Origin: Telmatactis stephensoni
Lineage: Eukaryota > Cnidaria > Anthozoa > Actiniaria > Isophelliidae
Length of the DNA: 64,000 bases
Direction: 5' to 3'
Assembly: GCA_029948255.1 (NCBI GenBank)
Contig: JALIZF010001779.1
Coordinates: 1 to 64,000 of the forward strand
Part shown: positions 10,646 through 21,970 of the stretch, one piece after another
Position numbering within the stretch: the first letter of the stretch is position 1
Layout of the letters: the number at the start of each line of letters is the position of its first letter
Translations under genes and position numbers: made by a program
The notes under the pieces: model-generated
Told to the model about the DNA's origin: nothing
Database searches by the model: none
Seen by the model: only the letters and a program-made list of their open reading frames with translations

Positions 10646-11726
10646 CTCAGCATAGTTAAGGCATGGCTATTTTTGCAAATTGAATAAAAAATAAATAAAA
10701 AATGTCTTAAAAATTATAGAATGACTCAATGCCGTTGATATTTCGCAAGATAATAGTTCTTAGTGCTAGCTTTGATTTAGTATGACAGACTTTGCATTTA
10801 TTTGTCACATGACCACTCAATGACCATATTTGGAGCCAGAATAAACGATTATTTTCTTTGGCTTTGAGTAAATTATTTTCGGTGATAACTACCAGAATCT
10901 TTTGTTTCAAGTCAAACATGGATAATTTAAGTATGTGAATCTAAGTGGAGATGTATATTTTCCACAGCAGATAGTGAATTATAATTTTTCAAACACTGAT
11001 ATGCCGCCGTAATCGGCAATTCCTCCATTTTGTAGCATTTCTTAACTAGTTTCACTTCAGATATTCAAATTTTCCAGTTACATTCTGTTTCACCGTTAAA
11101 AGCACGAGCCAAATAGCTCAAAAGACTGGAAGGATTTGAAGGTTAAACCTTAACACAAGAACGATTAAAGCATTCACTCCAAAATGCAAAATATTGAAGA
11201 CTGGCTCGGATAAAACCGGACAGCGGCATTTCATAGAAGACTGGTTTCTATGGATACAAGGACTATCGAAGAGGCAAAATGGCGGCCCTGTTTGCAGTTC
11301 ATATGCAGTTTTCTCTGCTTTTTTGATCTTTGTGAAAGGCAATTATGCCCAAATTGTAATGGAATGAGCCTTCCATCATCTTGCCTTAAGTCTAGCATTC
11401 TTCTATTGTAAGTATTGGGGGGTTTTCATTGCATAAAGTGCAAATTCTGTCATGTATAACAAACTGTATCACGAAGTGTTGTACATCAGAATAAATAGTA
11501 AAGCTTCATTTACCTAAAACTTGTTTAAATTGTCATTTCTTAAAATAGACGCTTTATTAGCTAAGCTGTGTTTGCGCATGTCTCCAGTTTAGGCGGGATT
11601 TTTGAAGACTTTGTAGTTGTGGAATCAGTATTAGATCGAAGAGTTTGCGTTTTGTACAAGTTTATTACCTGCATCGTTTACAAGTTGTACTCTTTATATA
11701 TTTCAAGTCATATCTAAAGTTTTCTC
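10646..11726. other. Transposon 5' non-coding region
   Basis: Between the left terminal repeat and the transposase start. AT-rich, with small minus-strand ORFs at 10707-10919 and 11118-11342 that match nothing I know. The transposase promoter presumably lies here. Confidence 0.5.
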
Positions 11727-14700
11727 ATGATGGCTGGCACATTTTTGTGCCCAAATACGTGTGGATTCGCCAAGATTGCCGCATATGAAATCTCCAGGGA
11801 AATACCGACTCTCTCTCGAAGAGGGAATGAAGAAAGTAGCTCCTGCTACCAATCTCGGCTAAAGTTTGAAATTTACAAGGATTTCTCTAATACATTTAGC
11901 AACTGTTTAGACAAATTCACCGTAGAAGCTTTACAATTTCACAAGAGGCTTCCAGGCTTAAAGAATACAATCAACAAATGGAACTTCAGGAAATCTTGTG
12001 AAAAGCAAAAGTACCTGGAAACTTTTTCACGAAAGCAATGGCTTTCATTATCACTCAACCGGCAAAATGAGCACTCATTTAGGAATTGCAAGGGCTGTGC
12101 ACTTAGATATCAACATGTACAGGTTTTGTTCCCTGTCAAATCAGCATTCTTGAAGGGGAAAGCTAAAGAGAACCCTGTTATTGCAGGAGTTGGGGAGGTC
12201 ACCAGACTAAGAGGTAAACAACCATCTATGAAACCTACAGCTAAAAATATCAAAAATGCTGCTAAAGCTATCTATGACAAGGTCTCCCCATTATTTGAGC
12301 AAACATTTAACACCAGCTTTGCAGAGGGTCTGTCAAAAGTCCCAGGACTTGACCTACAACAAAAAACATTGAATGAAAGAAAGGCTGACAGAAGAAATCA
12401 GTACCGTAGTACCAAGACCTCTATGGAAAAACAAATGGAGGAAACTGCCTTTTTGAGGTACTAGTAGTATTCAAATCAATGCCAGTCTATAACAGACTGC
12501 ATGTACTTAGCCTAGACAAATATAGAAAGTTAAAAGAAACCAAAAGAAAAACAAACAGAAAACAAATAAAGTGGGAAGTAAAATAACAAAACAGAGAAAA
12601 CTATGGGTCAAGAGAAAGCTAAGCAAAATTTCATATAACATATATATAATTTATACATGTACAGTGCACAAAATAATTACAAACAGTGCAGTGTACAATC
12701 ATGTACTTATTCTAAAGAAACTCACCATAATCATCCATCTACATCCAGTCAAAATCACTCAAGTAATATTGGGTTGTTATTTTCTTTTAAGATGCTATGG
12801 TTCAGGAATGTCCTTGAATGCATGGCAGCGTGGAAGATTGACAATGTCTTTTGAGACGAAGGCCACTGCAAGGAAACGAAAAGCAGAAGTCAATGAATGT
12901 CAAAATCCTAAGAAGAAGAAAGTTCACACAGGTATACAATGAGCTATTTTTTGCTAAAATTTCTGCACATGATTATAATTAGAACTCAGACTTGCATTAA
13001 GATAGTTAAAACTGCAATATATCAAAAAAATCTAGTTTAGTGCATAGTTAATGATTAGCTTCATGAGTTCAAAATATTATAGATTTATTAAATATAATGT
13101 ATTTTAAACTAATTTGTCCAAGATTTCAGTGGACTGATAGGTTAGCCACTGATTCAGAAACAATATAAAAATTACATCTGGATTCAGATCATGATTGATC
13201 TATGCAGTAGTTATGATTTTCTGAGCATATCTGAAACCTCATATTTTTTCATTGAATGATTGCAATTAACCAATTAACATTTCACTGTACATATTTAGGA
13301 AACTTTGATGACATGGTGTGGGATAAAGACCAATTAAAGCAATATGTCGAGGGGCTTCCTGATAACTACCTGATAAATTACAGTGAACTGTCAAGGCAGT
13401 TTAATGTATGTGAAAGCTCTGGCAAAGCAGTTGCAAATGGTGGTCAGATAGCAAAAGAATGGTTGTTTTCACAAGGTATAATATTAAGGATTATCATGGT
13501 GATAGAAATGATGCTCCACTCTGAGTATGATATTAATATATGTAGCAACTGATAATATTGCAATTATTTATTAATAATATGTAAAATTATAAATAAAAAC
13601 TACTATTGAAACTTAGGTGTGGACCTTTCACGCTTCAAGACAATCAGAAAAGAGTCTGAAGTTTTACGAAGAAAAAAACGAAAAGGCCCTGGTGGAGAAA
13701 TTAGCCTCCCTGCAGAAGCTACAAGAAAGAGATTGAAAGAAATGCTAAAAGAGAAGTTAGAGTCTGGAGAGTATACAGTTGGTGAAATGATAGTCCCTTG
13801 CAAGGTAAGCTATTTTACACCTTGGAAATGACATAAATACTGTATAATAAACAAAATGACATAGTTATGTTAAGTACTCTATTTTTTTTCACTTGCAGTA
13901 TGAGAAACTTGTTCTCAACAAAGAGCTCAAAATCGAGAAGCATGAATTCATAACTGAGGGTAGAAAGATACCATTAAAAGAGATTAGACAGAAGCTGTTG
14001 ACAATCCATGAGCCATATCTAAGAAAAAATCCAGATAGTTACTACAACAATCTATCAGAAGAGCAGCTCAAGCAAAAGCTTCTTGACCTACATGAAGATA
14101 CTGACAATCTCAGTACCAATGAGATGAAAGAATATTTAAAAGAAATTGAAACAACAAGATTTCTCCTTGTCTGGCTTGACAATTCCACAGTAGCCAACCA
14201 TGGTTATTTAGTTTGTCTGGTTACCTGTCTGTATGACCCAGCTGTCTTTTATACAGATCAAGAATACAAAGCCTTGACTGGTCAAAATGTACAGATACAA
14301 AAAGTAGTTGAAAAGCCAGAAATCCATTTTATTGCAAGATGTGGCAGTTCTGATCAAGAGCAAATTCTTTACACCAAAACAAGACTCCAATGCATCAAAG
14401 AACTCGAAGAAAGTATCACCATTCAATCTATTGATTACAAAGATATAATGAGATTCTGCCACGGAGACAGTCCACTACGAGCTTTCGAAGCAGGTCACCA
14501 GAAGGGTGGAAACTTTTTCTGTGCCACATGTGGCATTCATTCCACAATGACTCAGGAGCTTGATCATGCCTTAAACTGCAAAATAGAGACCCTGGAAGAC
14601 AAGCAGAATGCTATCATGGAAGGGGCTGTGACAAAAAGGAAATCTTTACAATTCAGAGCTAAGCCCACGAAAAATTTAAGCAAAGCAGAGCTAGAGGAAG

Positions 14701-16706
14701 AGATTGAGTCAAGGGGCTTTACAGCTACAGCAAATGGTAACAAACAAGATCTTCAAGACATCCTAACAGAAGCAATGTGTGGGAAGCAAAGAGTTCCAGC
14801 TCTCCTATATAATACCCCAGAATCCTCTTTGGGTGAAATTTGTCTTGCTCGGTACGAAATTCTACCTTGTGAGCCCTTACATGACATTGGCCACCACATA
14901 GAAAATGTTCTCACAGAATTACCTTGCCATGTAAAAAAGGCAGAAGCTGAACTACTGAATGAGTGCATACAGCTAACCCTTGGGGGAAAGGACAGCAAGA
15001 GAACAATTGATTACAGAGTTGCCCTCATAAAGACAGCTGCCATGGCTCATCAATCAAACATCATGACAACAAAAACACTGTCTGTCATTGATACATTAGT
15101 TCAAATGCAAGAGATTCTATATTCATCAGATGAGAAGCGATCTCCTGCCCTCATTCTTCGTTATCTGAATCAGTCATGGTATCACTCTATTCTACTGAAT
15201 AGCATAATCAACAAGCCAAAGAAACTTACTCTTAGAAAAATGTTCGGAGTTTACTTCCACAATCTGTCTGCTCATGCAGGACTAATGCTTCGACTGATTT
15301 CTGGCCTTGCAAGCAATGCAGAAGAACAAGAAAGGGTATTCAATACCATCAAGCGAATTACCAAGCAGACTAGCAATTACCATCCTGCACAAATCATCAC
15401 AAATCTACTAATTCGTCTACAAGCTGAAAAGGAGAGGGGATTACAAGAAGATGATGTTTCCAAACAGCAATCACAAGTAAATAAGCTTGCTGAATCTTTA
15501 CCTCCACCTGTCAACACATGCATTCCGAAAGCCATCATAAAGAAGTACAGTCGAGAATGGCAAGCTCACCTCCAACAAATAAGTGATTTTCTGATCGAAG
15601 GAGAAGGTGTGTGGTGGACCCAGAATGATGACTCTGTCGAATTTCATGATATCAGTGAGCAACCTTCCCCAGAAGAGGCTGGTCCTCAACTTCGTCACTT
15701 CAGATCAAGTTCTCTGGAACTTGAAGCTGTACTACTTGAGGATTCTTGGAATGATTGCATGGCCAGTAAGACCGTCATACCAGCTCACATAATCCGAAAG
15801 GACGAAGTTGATGGCACAACAACACGACTGTATACCAATTTCCTAACAAATATGCCAGCACCGAAACCAACTAGATTTAGCAACACCCAAAATACCAGCT
15901 CACGCATCCAAGATAGCACAGAAGATTCACTATGTAACCAAAATGCCTACACAGATACCCTGAGTACAAACCAAGAGCCATCAGATATAATACAAGAGGC
16001 AGAACCAGAGCTTGATAATGATTATGATGAAGAAGAAACAGATACCCTGAGTACAAACCAAGAGCCATCAGATATAATACAAGAGACAGAACCAGAGCTT
16101 GATAATGATTATGATGAAGAAGAAATTGTGGATGTTTACCCAAAGCATGATGAAAGCACCAATTTTGATGAAAACATATTGCCATTGGAGCCAGATGAAA
16201 ATGATGAAAGAAGTCAAGATGTTCCTGTGCTCCAACAAACTAGTCCCTCAGGTGATCATGGAATTAGATCAACAGATAATATGGAGGAACAACAAATACA
16301 CATTCAACATTTAGAAGTGAGAGACCCTGAGCATTTCAATGATGGCAAATTGCAAACTCACCTTGGTAAAGCATTAGCAGTTATACTAGGTCAGACTCCA
16401 GAAGTGCAGCTTTTTGACATCAAGCACTGCAAGCTGAAAAATATGAAAAGACAAAACCCTCAGAACAGAGACAGACATCTGGAAGAAATGTACAAAGATG
16501 CTCTGGCAAGCATGCAAATCAAAGTTCTAAGAGAAAAGTCTAAAGCAGAAAAAAAGCTTAAAATATGGGAGAAAGAGTATCTGATGAATCATGAACTCAG
16601 AGCCCCATCACTTAAAGATATGGCAGAGCACAGCGAAAGCTCACATTTGATCAAACAAATTAAGCATGCAAATGCCTTATTGAGCCAATGGAAAATTCAG
16701 TTTTAG
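11727..16706 (+). CDS. Transposase, five exons, 1,347 residues
   Basis: Exons 11727-12457, 12792-12931, 13299-13475, 13617-13804 and 13899-16706. All introns are GT/AG, every phase fits, and the total is 4,044 nt ending in TAG. Exon 2 holds a bipartite nuclear-localisation-like signal (ARKRKAEVNECQNPKKKKV). In exon 5 the motif HGDSPLRAFEAGHQKGGN is followed by C-x2-C-x2-H (residues about 600-626), like the second catalytic Asp plus zinc knuckle of CACTA transposases. A SAP-like helix pair follows (about 672-705), then EPLHDIGHHIENVLTELP (about 737), like the conserved D/E-P-x-H block of that group. Residues 1097-1154 are a 29-codon tandem duplication. The C-terminus is acidic, then coiled. 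No stop or frameshift was seen, so it may be active. The family call is inference. Confidence 0.8.
15951..16124 (+). repeat. 87-bp tandem duplication in the transposase
   Basis: Two in-frame 29-codon units, nearly identical (the visible change is GAGGCA to GAGACA), encode an acidic segment beginning DTLSTNQEPSDIIQE. This is probably a recent slippage event that preserved the frame. Confidence 0.9.
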
Positions 16707-17657
16707 ATTATGGTATGCACATATAACATTTGAAAATATAATATTTCAGTACAAACATAGAGTCACTTTCACAGGATGGCAAAAGAAAGAAAGACTATTG
16801 AACACGTAGTTTAATGAAATGAAAACAACTCTATGTAGTACAAAATAGATTCAGGGCGCTAACAAGTAAGCTATAGTTCTAACTACTATGCTATAGTACA
16901 CTTAGGTTTATGCTCTACTAGCAAACTACCGTATACTGTAAGCTTAAATAGTTTGTATAAAGAGAATATTTTTCATTAGCACAGACAAAACTTTATTTAT
17001 TGTCATTTGAAAGCAGATCTTAAGTTGATACAATGTGTTTTAGAATCGAGTAAAACATGAAATCTATTAAGCTTTGACATTTTTAAACAAAGAAGCTGGA
17101 CTTTGAGTTTGTAAGAATAATATTTGTAAATACTGTAGATAAATTAAAGAAGCCTTATTTTAAAAGTTCACAGCTCGATTACTAACTCAAAATGTGATTC
17201 TTACCTGTTAAAAGCACAGGACTACTTGTTTACTCTTCAGCTTTTACCTAAATAATTCCATATCAGTAGAAGAGTAAGAATTAACTTTGAACTGTGAACG
17301 GTTTGTTATTAAAAGTCTTAAACTTACCTTTATAACGAGTAGTACGAGTTTCCAACGCAAAGTTTCGATGTCCAAAGAAATCAATAACAGCCATTTCCCT
17401 CGTCGGATATTTTGAGAGAATGTCGATAATCGTTAGTTGGTTTGGCTCCACTAATAATATCACATGAAAATGCCGATTTTAGGCCAAATAACTTTTATCA
17501 GTTTATAACAACAGTACAGCGTCTCTTCACCAAACGACGCCATATTAGATCAAAATTTGCATCCGTTGTCAGGGCAACCTTGGGCCCAGTCTCCTTTGCT
17601 CACAAACTTTGCGGGGGTTAAAATTCGGTATTCGAACCTTGCCTTAACTATGCTGAG
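16707..17657. other. Transposon 3' region with a possible minus-strand exon
   Basis: Mostly non-coding. A minus-strand frame at about 17334-17460 includes LSKYPTREMAVIDFFGHRNF and ends at a strong splice-donor context (AAG then GTAAGT in minus orientation, plus-strand CTTACCTTT). A second donor-like site lies at 17201-17206. This may be an exon of a minor second gene of the transposon; its partners were not found. Confidence 0.35.
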
Positions 17658-19680
17658 CACGTATCCCTTTAGAACCATTGTAGCAACGGAATTGACATAC
17701 GATGTGATACTGGGTAAAGATTTCTTTGAACATTATAAAGCCATTATCAATTTTAAGGACTCAGTCTTTCAAGTAGGAAACCAGAAGTCACAATCTGACT
17801 TAGGATCAGTAAATGACTCATCAGTTGCTCATTCAAAAATCTACGTGATAGATACTGTTGAATTGCCACCACATTCTGAGACCATTATTCCTGCAAAGGT
17901 TCGTTTTCCATTTGACCCTGGGACAATAGGTATTGTAGAACCACAGCGTAATTTAGCGGCACGATTTAATATTTGCGGAGCTGTCACCTTAGTTACACTT
18001 TCATCTGAGCTCTCGGCTCCTATAAGGTTATTAAATCCTACCTCTATGCCAATCAAACTTTATGAAAATACCACGCTAGGATGCTTTGTACCTGTTGACA
18101 GCCATATCATTGCTACACTTGATAGTCAAGCAAGCAAGCCCAACTATGATGCTCATGCTACTATTAATTCAAAATCTAACATTCATTTTGATTTGTCAAA
18201 TACTGACCTTACGATCGAGCAAAAGGATCAGTTAAATACACTACTTTCAGAGTATCGAGACATTTTTGCGCAATCTAATTTTGAATTAGGTCAAACGGAT
18301 AGAGTTACACATCACATTGATACTGGGGATAGCGCTCCTATTCTCCTCAGGCCATATAGAGTTTCAGATAAACAACGTCAACAAATTCATGACCATGTAA
18401 ATGATATGTTAGAAAGAAATATCATCACCCATTCGAATTCCCCTTGGGCCAGTCCTGTAGTACTCGTACCAAAACCTGATGGTAGCACTAGGTTTTGTGT
18501 TGACTATCGAAAACTCAATGCTGTCACTAAGAAAGACTCATTTCCTCTCCCAAGAATTGTAGATTCAATTGATTGTATGAATGGGGCACGGTATTTTTCA
18601 ACAATGGACTTATTATCAGGATATTGGCAGGTCAATATGGACCCAGATTCAAAACAAAAGACAGCTTTTATTACCTATGGGGGTCTTTATGAGTGGAACG
18701 TTCTTCCATTTGGTCTTACAAATGCCCCAGCCACATTCCAACGGTTAATGGAAAGCATTTTACGAAATTTGAATTATAACATTGCCCTTTGCTACATTGA
18801 TGACATCGTAGTCTTCTCAAAAACATTTGAGCAACATTTATTAGATTTACGTGAGGTATTCTCACGATTGCGTGCCGCAAATATTCGTTTAAAGCCTGTG
18901 AAATGTCGATTCGCTGGAAAGCAAGTCGAATATTTGGGACACATAATTTCACGAGATGGGATCTCGCCCAATCCTAACAAGATTAAGGCTGTAAGAGATT
19001 TCCCCGTTCCTACCAATGCCAAAGGAGTGCGTAGTTTCTTAGGTCTTGCAAATTATTATAGACGTTTTGTAAAAGACTTCGCTCAAATAGCGTCGCCATT
19101 GAATGCACTAACCCGAAAGAATACTAAGTTCATTTGGACCGACGAATGTCAGTCGGCCTTTGATTATTTAAAGACAGTTTTGTGTGAAGCGCCTATATTG
19201 GCTTACCCAGACTTCACGAAGGAATTTATATTACATGTTGATGCCAGTGATCACGCTTTAGGCTATGTATTATCACAATTTCAGAACGAAAAAGAAGTAG
19301 TAATTGCATATGCCGGAAGAGATTTAAAGTCAGCTGAACGCAACTACAGCGCCACAGAAAGAGAGGCTTTAGCTGTAGTCTCTGCTATTAAAAAGTTTCA
19401 GCCATATTTACACGGAAAAAAATTTGTTGTTTACACTGATCACAATGCCCTCAAGTGGCTTATGAATATTAAAGATCCTTCGGGTAGACTCGCTAGATGG
19501 TCCCTTCTTTTACAACAGTATAATTTTACTATAGAATATCGGGCAGGCACGAAAAACGGAAATGCCGATGCCCTGTCTCGAAGATCATATGCAGATGTTA
19601 GTATTGTTGATTCTCCAAAACAAATCTTAAGTCGTATTACGATTTTTCGAAATTCAGGACTTGATCAATCAGTTTGCTAG
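17658..19680 (+). CDS. pol: Pol 3' part: protease end, reverse transcriptase, RNase H
   Basis: Resumes the interrupted pol frame. The protease end carries ILGKDFF. The RT palm includes RFCVDYRKLNAVTKKDSFPL, LPFGLTNAPATFQRLM and the catalytic YIDD at about 18793. RNase H follows with HVDASD near 19237, TEREALAVV, and NADALSRR near 19560. The frame stops at 19680, about 30 codons after RNase H. The chromodomain and the whole integrase expected next are absent, and an env-like frame starts immediately in another phase. This points to an internal deletion of more than 1 kb. The first codons of the long ORF here (17557-17657) belong to the transposon. Confidence 0.9.
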
Positions 19681-20860
19681 ACTACAGGGACGAGAATTAG
19701 TCGGTTATAACGATTTACCTGAGTCAATCGCTTCTGCACTTACTATACAATTACAAAAACAACGAAAATTCAGGTTTTCAGCTAAGGCTCTAGCCGACGG
19801 ATTTCCAATTCTAATGAACCCTATAACTCAGTATGATCACCGTAACCAATATATTGCACTACAAACGCTTATAACACTCCCTAGAATAGCTACTAAAACT
19901 TCTTTTTGTACTATTGAATATCTCGCTCCTCTAACCTATAAAATCAAGAAGCAATGTTTTTCTGGCCCTTTAACAAGAAATGATCTCGCTTTAATATCTT
20001 GTCCTAATTCTAAGATTGTTTTAAAAGCTGATACACTAACTCACTGTTTCAATCAACACGGCACATTGCTCTGCCCCGACACTGTGACCCGACGTTCACA
20101 AGACGGCTCATGGCTTGGTCTTCCATGGACACTGGGGAGTTCCATTACCTTCCCACGTACTCACTCAGCATCCACTTGCGACAATGATCATCCCATCATC
20201 CATCTTGGAGGACGGTTCTTCTTGTCCACACAAAAACAGACCGTACAACTGAACACTGGACCTCTTCAAATGTCACCACTTGCAGTTTATCACCTACCAT
20301 GTAACTCTACTTCTGAAGACCTCCCTACAGGTTTTGGTACATGCCCGTCAGTCTTCACAATCACACTACCCATTTTTCGACGAAAAGTTATTAAATACGT
20401 GTCATGGACGCCACAAGATAACAACTCCACCTTCAAGCTACACTACAAGTCACTTCACCTCCCACCACCCCTCAAGATCAACAAAACAGTGCTCGACGCC
20501 CTTGATAGGACCATGACCAGATTAAATGGCCAATTCAACAACAAACTTCACCAAGTCCGCAGAGATATTGAAAACATCCATTCCGTTACTGTCACACCTA
20601 CAGCCCTCATCCTAGCATCCGTGGCCTTGTGCTTTTCAACAATCAATGTTCTAGTACTCCTCGTACTTTGTTGTTATCATCGACGCCACTTCATTCCAAA
20701 TCCTAATCCACAACTGGTCCATTACGTTGCGACACATCCACCAGTACCACGTCCACCACACTTCGAAGAACCAGACGAATCGACAATACTTCACATCACC
20801 GACTCCTGCTGTCCTGATTGCGGAAATCCTCCTCCAACAGACAACAACGAAGACAACTAA
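19661..20860 (+). CDS. env: Env-like glycoprotein remnant, N-terminally truncated
   Basis: A 399-codon frame without an initial ATG or signal peptide. Features fit a fusion-type envelope ectodomain and tail: several spaced cysteines, possible Asn-glycosylation sites (NST), a heptad-like helix (about residues 275-305), one membrane segment (about 312-338) ending CCYHRR, and a Pro-rich cytoplasmic tail with a CCPDC motif. It is fused by deletion to the end of the RT-RNase H frame, so the N-terminal part of Env was lost with the integrase. Codon use is C-rich compared with pol. Similarity to errantivirus Env is judged by layout only. Confidence 0.65.
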   Translation: MINQFARLQGRELVGYNDLPESIASALTIQLQKQRKFRFSAKALADGFPILMNPITQYDHRNQYIALQTLITLPRIATKTSFCTIEYLAPLTYKIKKQCFSGPLTRNDLALISCPNSKIVLKADTLTHCFNQHGTLLCPDTVTRRSQDGSWLGLPWTLGSSITFPRTHSASTCDNDHPIIHLGGRFFLSTQKQTVQLNTGPLQMSPLAVYHLPCNSTSEDLPTGFGTCPSVFTITLPIFRRKVIKYVSWTPQDNNSTFKLHYKSLHLPPPLKINKTVLDALDRTMTRLNGQFNNKLHQVRRDIENIHSVTVTPTALILASVALCFSTINVLVLLVLCCYHRRHFIPNPNPQLVHYVATHPPVPRPPHFEEPDESTILHITDSCCPDCGNPPPTDNNEDN

Positions 20861-20903
20861 CAAGAGACCTATTAAAAGACTTTGACAATAATGTTGTCAA
20901 GTA

Positions 20904-21187
20904 GGTTTAGTTTAGATTAGTTTAGATTAGTTTAGATTAGTTCAGTCTACTATCTCGGAAATTTCTTATCTTGCACACCTCTAAAACGGCTCTAACGTTC
21001 ATGTTCAACATTTTACTGTTGTACGTTAAGAAATTCTAGAGGAATGTCTTTATTATTCTTAAGGTGTTGGGTTCCCAATATTTATAGTTACACATATTTA
21101 CGATATTTACTCATCATTTTAATTAGGTGTAGGAAAAAAAAAAAAAAAACAACAACAACAACAACAACAAAAACAAAACAAAAAAAT
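20904..21187 (+). repeat. Short repeats downstream of env
   Basis: Four copies of a TTTAGATTAG-like decamer (about 20908-20941) and, after 21128, a poly-A tract followed by (CAA)n and A-rich sequence. These lie in the element's untranslated 3' region. Confidence 0.75.
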
Positions 21188-21292
21188 CAATATATATCTA
21201 CTCGGGATCCAAACCTAGCGTAGAGTATGACCAATTGAAATCTGTTTACAACCACTTTTTTTTTTCTCACATTTTCGCAGGAGCTCAAAACT

Positions 21293-21302
21293 GAGGAGAT
21301 GG
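21293..21302 (+). promoter_or_regulatory. Probable polypurine tract
   Basis: GAGGAGATGG lies four bases before the 3' LTR, the expected place for the plus-strand DNA primer. It is short and broken by one T. Confidence 0.5.
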
Positions 21303-21305
21303 CTA

Positions 21306-21970
21306 TGTAAAAGAGTACAATTTCTGACCTTAAACACATTTTATTTCAGTATTTTATTTTGATTTTAAATAGTCAAGTTTAATATAAGATTTTTAGTAGT
21401 TTCACTCAAGTCTTGAAGAGACATCTGACAGCTGTTTCTTAACCTCTAATAACTTACTCAGCTGTATTTCTAAAGACTAGATGAAAAGGTCATTTTGCAA
21501 TAGAAGAACACCTGACATATGTTCTCGAACTTTGATATGTAGATCAACTGTACTCCTACTCTAATGTTTGTCAAGGTCAGATGTTGTGACACACTTTAGC
21601 CAATCAGCTGAATCGAAGAGCTTTGTGAATTATATTTTTAGATATTTAAAAGCAAAAATTACGCTAGCATTTTGTAAACAGAAAGTTAACTCCAAAATAC
21701 GCTTTCAAACAAGCTTTGTTCAGAGTTTGTCCATATGCACAGCTCTGTCATGCTAGCTGACATTTGTTCAAACCGATACACGGCAACAATGATAGCAACT
21801 TATACTATAAAAAAAGCCTGTACTTTAGCTCAATAGTCAGTCAGTTCAACTACAACCAATTACTGTAATCAGAGACTAGGTCTCTCACAACTGGAATAAA
21901 ACAAGGTTACGATCCCAACCAGAGTGTGCTGTCTTCCTCTCGCAGTCCCTCAAAAGGCAGCTTCGCTACA
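21306..21970 (+). repeat. 3' LTR
   Basis: Offset from the 5' LTR by exactly 14,336 bp over its whole length, with no indel and no substitution that I could find. The TATA box falls at 21806 and AATAAA at 21895. Confidence 0.93.

Larger units (their letters stand above)
10646..17657 (+). mobile_element. 7,012-bp DNA transposon, CACTA/EnSpm-like, nested in pol
   Basis: The ends are CTCAGCATAGTTAAGGCA and its exact complement (18 bp, no mismatch). The dinucleotide CA lies directly outside both ends (10644-10645 and 17658-17659). The pol frame on both sides is the same, and 7,012 + 2 is divisible by three, so precise removal with one CA restores the frame. This supports a 2-bp target duplication. 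The element carries one complete five-exon transposase gene on the plus strand. Assignment to CACTA/EnSpm (CMC) rests on transposase motifs; the ends do not start CACTA, so a related, less known group is possible. Confidence 0.9.
6970..21970 (+). mobile_element. Gypsy-type, retrovirus-like LTR element, interrupted by a DNA transposon
   Basis: Two 665-bp direct LTRs (6970-7634 and 21306-21970) begin TGTAAAAG and end GCTACA. Internal order is gag, protease, RT, RNase H, env-like ORF. The RT-RNase H order and motifs are those of Ty3/Gypsy elements; the env-like ORF makes it errantivirus-like in layout. Without the 7,014-bp insertion it would be about 8.0 kb. No integrase motif (HHCC or DDE) lies between RNase H and the env remnant, so it cannot integrate alone. 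The two LTRs appear identical, which implies recent insertion. Flanks CTTG and ATTG do not form a perfect target duplication. Confidence 0.93.

Noticed and set aside
17557..17657. First 34 codons of the long RT-containing ORF
   Set aside because: They belong to the right end of the inserted DNA transposon, not to Pol.
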